13,912 nt of DNA from JAPHTQ01 sp050287105 (GTDB lineage: Bacteria > Pseudomonadota > Gammaproteobacteria > Thiohalomonadales > Thiohalomonadaceae). Location: positions 1-13,912 of the forward strand of contig JBNKBG010000065.1 of the NCBI GenBank assembly GCA_050287105.1. The letters are read 5' to 3'. The notes under the pieces are model-generated. The model made no database searches, was not told where the DNA came from, and saw only the letters and a program-made list of their open reading frames with translations. The position numbers and the translations under genes were made by a program. Each line of letters opens with the position of its first letter. Position 1 is the first letter of the stretch. Shown here piece after piece: positions 12,606-13,912 of the stretch.

Positions 12606-12637
12606 CCTTATTTCCCTGTTAACAGTGGCGAATAAGG
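12606..12637 (+). promoter_or_regulatory. Nested hairpin I between dnaG and rpoD
   Basis: CCTTATT (12606-12612) and AATAAGG (12631-12637) are perfect seven-base arms. Between them CC/GG can pair and CTGTTAACAG (12616-12625) is itself a ten-base palindrome, so one long imperfect stem-loop forms. It has no T-run behind it. Its right arm is also used by hairpin II. Confidence 0.45.
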
Positions 12638-12655
12638 AATGCATGACTATCCTTA
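12633..12655 (+). promoter_or_regulatory. Alternative hairpin II between dnaG and rpoD
   Basis: TAAGGA (12633-12638) and TCCTTA (12650-12655) can pair around an 11-base loop. The left arm overlaps the right arm of hairpin I, so the two structures exclude each other. T-rich tracts (12664-12668 and 12676-12682) lie some bases downstream, too far for a standard terminator. Confidence 0.3.
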
Positions 12656-12685
12656 GCATGAACTTTTTATGACCCTTTTTTTGAC

Positions 12686-12700
12686 GCCCCCGCTTGGGGC
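12686..12700 (+). promoter_or_regulatory. GC hairpin just ahead of the rpoD ribosome site
   Basis: GCCCC-CGCTT-GGGGC gives a five-pair GC stem about ten bases before the GAGAG ribosome site of rpoD. The upstream T-run means it would be read as a terminator only on the minus strand (stem followed by GTCAAAAAA there, so not a terminator). Possibly a stability or translation element. Confidence 0.3.
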
Positions 12701-12721
12701 AATGGACCGAGAGCAGCGCAA

Positions 12722-13912
12722 ATGATGCAACAGGAACAAGAATCTCAAATAAAGTTACTGATCGCCCGCGGTAAGGAGCAGGGCTACCTGACCTATGCCG
12801 AAGTCAACGACCACCTGCCGAGCGATATCGTCGACCCGGAGCAAATCGAAGACATCATTAGCATGATCAACGACATGGGTATCACCGTCCACGAAGTGGC
12901 GCCTGATGCCGATACCCTGTTGATCTCCAGTGAAGCGGTGACCACCGACGACGACGCCGCCGAAGAGGCTGCCGCGGCGCTGGCCTCTGTAGACAGTGAA
13001 TTTGGCCGTACCACCGACCCGGTGCGCATGTACATGCGTGAGATGGGGGCGGTGGAACTGCTGACCCGTGAAGGCGAGATCAAGATCGCCAAACGTATTG
13101 AAGACGGCATGAACCAAATGTTGGCCGCGCTGGCCAGCCACCCTGAAACCATCGCCGAACTACTGGGTGTCTTCCGCAAGGTCGACGCAGGTGAAATGCG
13201 TCTGGCCGACGCCTTCACCGGCTTTATCGACCCCGACGAAGAGCCTGCACCACCGCCGGTCACACCCGCAGCGGCACAGCAGGCCAAAGCTGCAGAGTCG
13301 AATGACGACAGTGACGACGAAGATGATGACAGCGCTAGTGAAGAAGAAGATACCGGCCTCGATATCGAAGAAGTACGCGTGCGTATCGTCGCCCTGGAAA
13401 AGCTCTATAACAAAACGGTCAACTCCGTTGCCAAGCATGGCAAAGAGCATAAAGGCAGTGTCAAGTTGCAGGAAGAGCTGACCGAAGCCTTCCTGGAATT
13501 CCGTCTCGCCCCCAAACTGGTCGATCGCATGGTCAACAACATGCGTGATCTGGTGGCTCGCATTCGTGACTACGAACGCAAGATCATGAGCCTTTGCGTC
13601 AGCCAGGCAAAGATGCCGCGCAAGGATTTCATCGCCAGCTTCCCGGAGAACGAGACCAATCTCAAGTGGCTTGATGCACACACCCGCTTTACCAAGCCCT
13701 ATGCCAAAGAACTCAAACTGGTTAAAGACGATGTACTGCGTAATCAGGGCAAGCTCGCTTCCCTGGAGAAAGAGTGCGGTATGGTTATCGCCGAGATCAA
13801 GGACATCAACCGTCGCATGTCCATCGGTGAAGCCAAGGCACGTCGAGCCAAGAAAGAGATGGTCGAAGCCAACCTGCGTCTGGTTATCTCCATCGCCAAG
13901 AAATATACCAAC
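12722..13912 (+). CDS. rpoD: RNA polymerase sigma-70 factor RpoD, N-terminal part (cut by window edge)
   Basis: Housekeeping sigma factor. The 397 codons present cover region 1.1 (IKLLIARGKEQGYLTYAEVN, about residues 10-29), region 1.2 (GRTTDPVRMYMREMGAVELL, about 96-115, with REGEIKIAKRIEDG), the acidic non-conserved region, which includes NDDSDDEDDDSASEEEDTG (about 197-215), and the start of region 2 (DINRRMSIGEAKARRAKKEM), ending at VISIAKKYTN in region 2.1. Regions 2.2-4 lie beyond the window. Two ATG codons stand side by side at 12722 and 12725; GAGAG lies about eight bases before the first, which I took. It follows dnaG by 129 bases that hold several inverted repeats. E. coli has extra promoters for rpoD inside dnaG; I find no convincing one in the gap here. 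Confidence 0.98.
   Translation, partial: MMQQEQESQIKLLIARGKEQGYLTYAEVNDHLPSDIVDPEQIEDIISMINDMGITVHEVAPDADTLLISSEAVTTDDDAAEEAAAALASVDSEFGRTTDPVRMYMREMGAVELLTREGEIKIAKRIEDGMNQMLAALASHPETIAELLGVFRKVDAGEMRLADAFTGFIDPDEEPAPPPVTPAAAQQAKAAESNDDSDDEDDDSASEEEDTGLDIEEVRVRIVALEKLYNKTVNSVAKHGKEHKGSVKLQEELTEAFLEFRLAPKLVDRMVNNMRDLVARIRDYERKIMSLCVSQAKMPRKDFIASFPENETNLKWLDAHTRFTKPYAKELKLVKDDVLRNQGKLASLEKECGMVIAEIKDINRRMSIGEAKARRAKKEMVEANLRLVISIAKKYTN

Noticed and set aside
12681..12686. TTGACG as -35 for an rpoD promoter
   Set aside because: No -10 at 16-18 bases downstream; the sequence there is GC-rich and enters the ribosome site.
1..13912. Mobile elements, CRISPR arrays or defence systems
   Set aside because: No transposase, integrase, spaced repeat array, target-site duplication or defence-gene family was seen; gene content is core and syntenic.

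Overview
The window looks like an ordinary chromosomal segment of a gammaproteobacterium. The evidence is the block uppP / folB / folK / plsY / tsaD / rpsU / yqeY / dnaG / rpoD, which resembles the enterobacterial bacA-folB-plsY-tsaD-rpsU-dnaG-rpoD neighbourhood, together with close matches to Escherichia coli S9, L13, S21, TsaD and sigma-70 in length and sequence. Base composition is moderately GC-rich and codon use is even. I see no insertion sequence, phage gene, tRNA, rRNA or CRISPR array. A sulfur-oxidising or other facultatively anaerobic lineage would fit the FNR-type boxes and the TSUP permease, but the sequence does not settle the genus.

Layout. 1-390 (minus): start of an outer-membrane porin, cut by the window edge. 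391-856: a long AT-rich and structured non-coding stretch with a perfect FNR/ANR box. 857-1762 (minus): the rplM-rpsI ribosomal operon, closed by a bidirectional terminator. 1763-2088: a second regulatory stretch with the rplM promoter, a one-directional intrinsic terminator and an FNR-like box; together these could form a short regulatory RNA gene. 2089-4817 (minus): a tightly packed operon of a SAM methyltransferase, uppP, a TSUP permease and a YchJ-type SEC-C protein. 4890-4918: a three-repeat Pho-box array in front of a 68-residue charged helical protein (plus), which meets a MidA/NDUFAF7-family methyltransferase (minus) stop to stop.

6420-8184 is a folate/pterin cluster: a pteridine reductase (folM type, plus) facing folB-folK (minus), with a previously hidden 33-codon membrane peptide between folK and folM. 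plsY (plus) and tsaD (minus) then converge. From 10001 to the right edge runs the macromolecular synthesis operon rpsU-yqeY-dnaG-rpoD, coupling translation initiation, replication priming and housekeeping transcription. Its leaders carry several inverted repeats, including mutually exclusive hairpins between dnaG and rpoD.

The protein-coding content is mostly conventional. The unusual material lies between genes: two FNR-type boxes flanking rplM-rpsI, each with a possible non-coding transcript; the Pho-regulated small protein; the small membrane peptide; and the competing hairpins ahead of rpoD.
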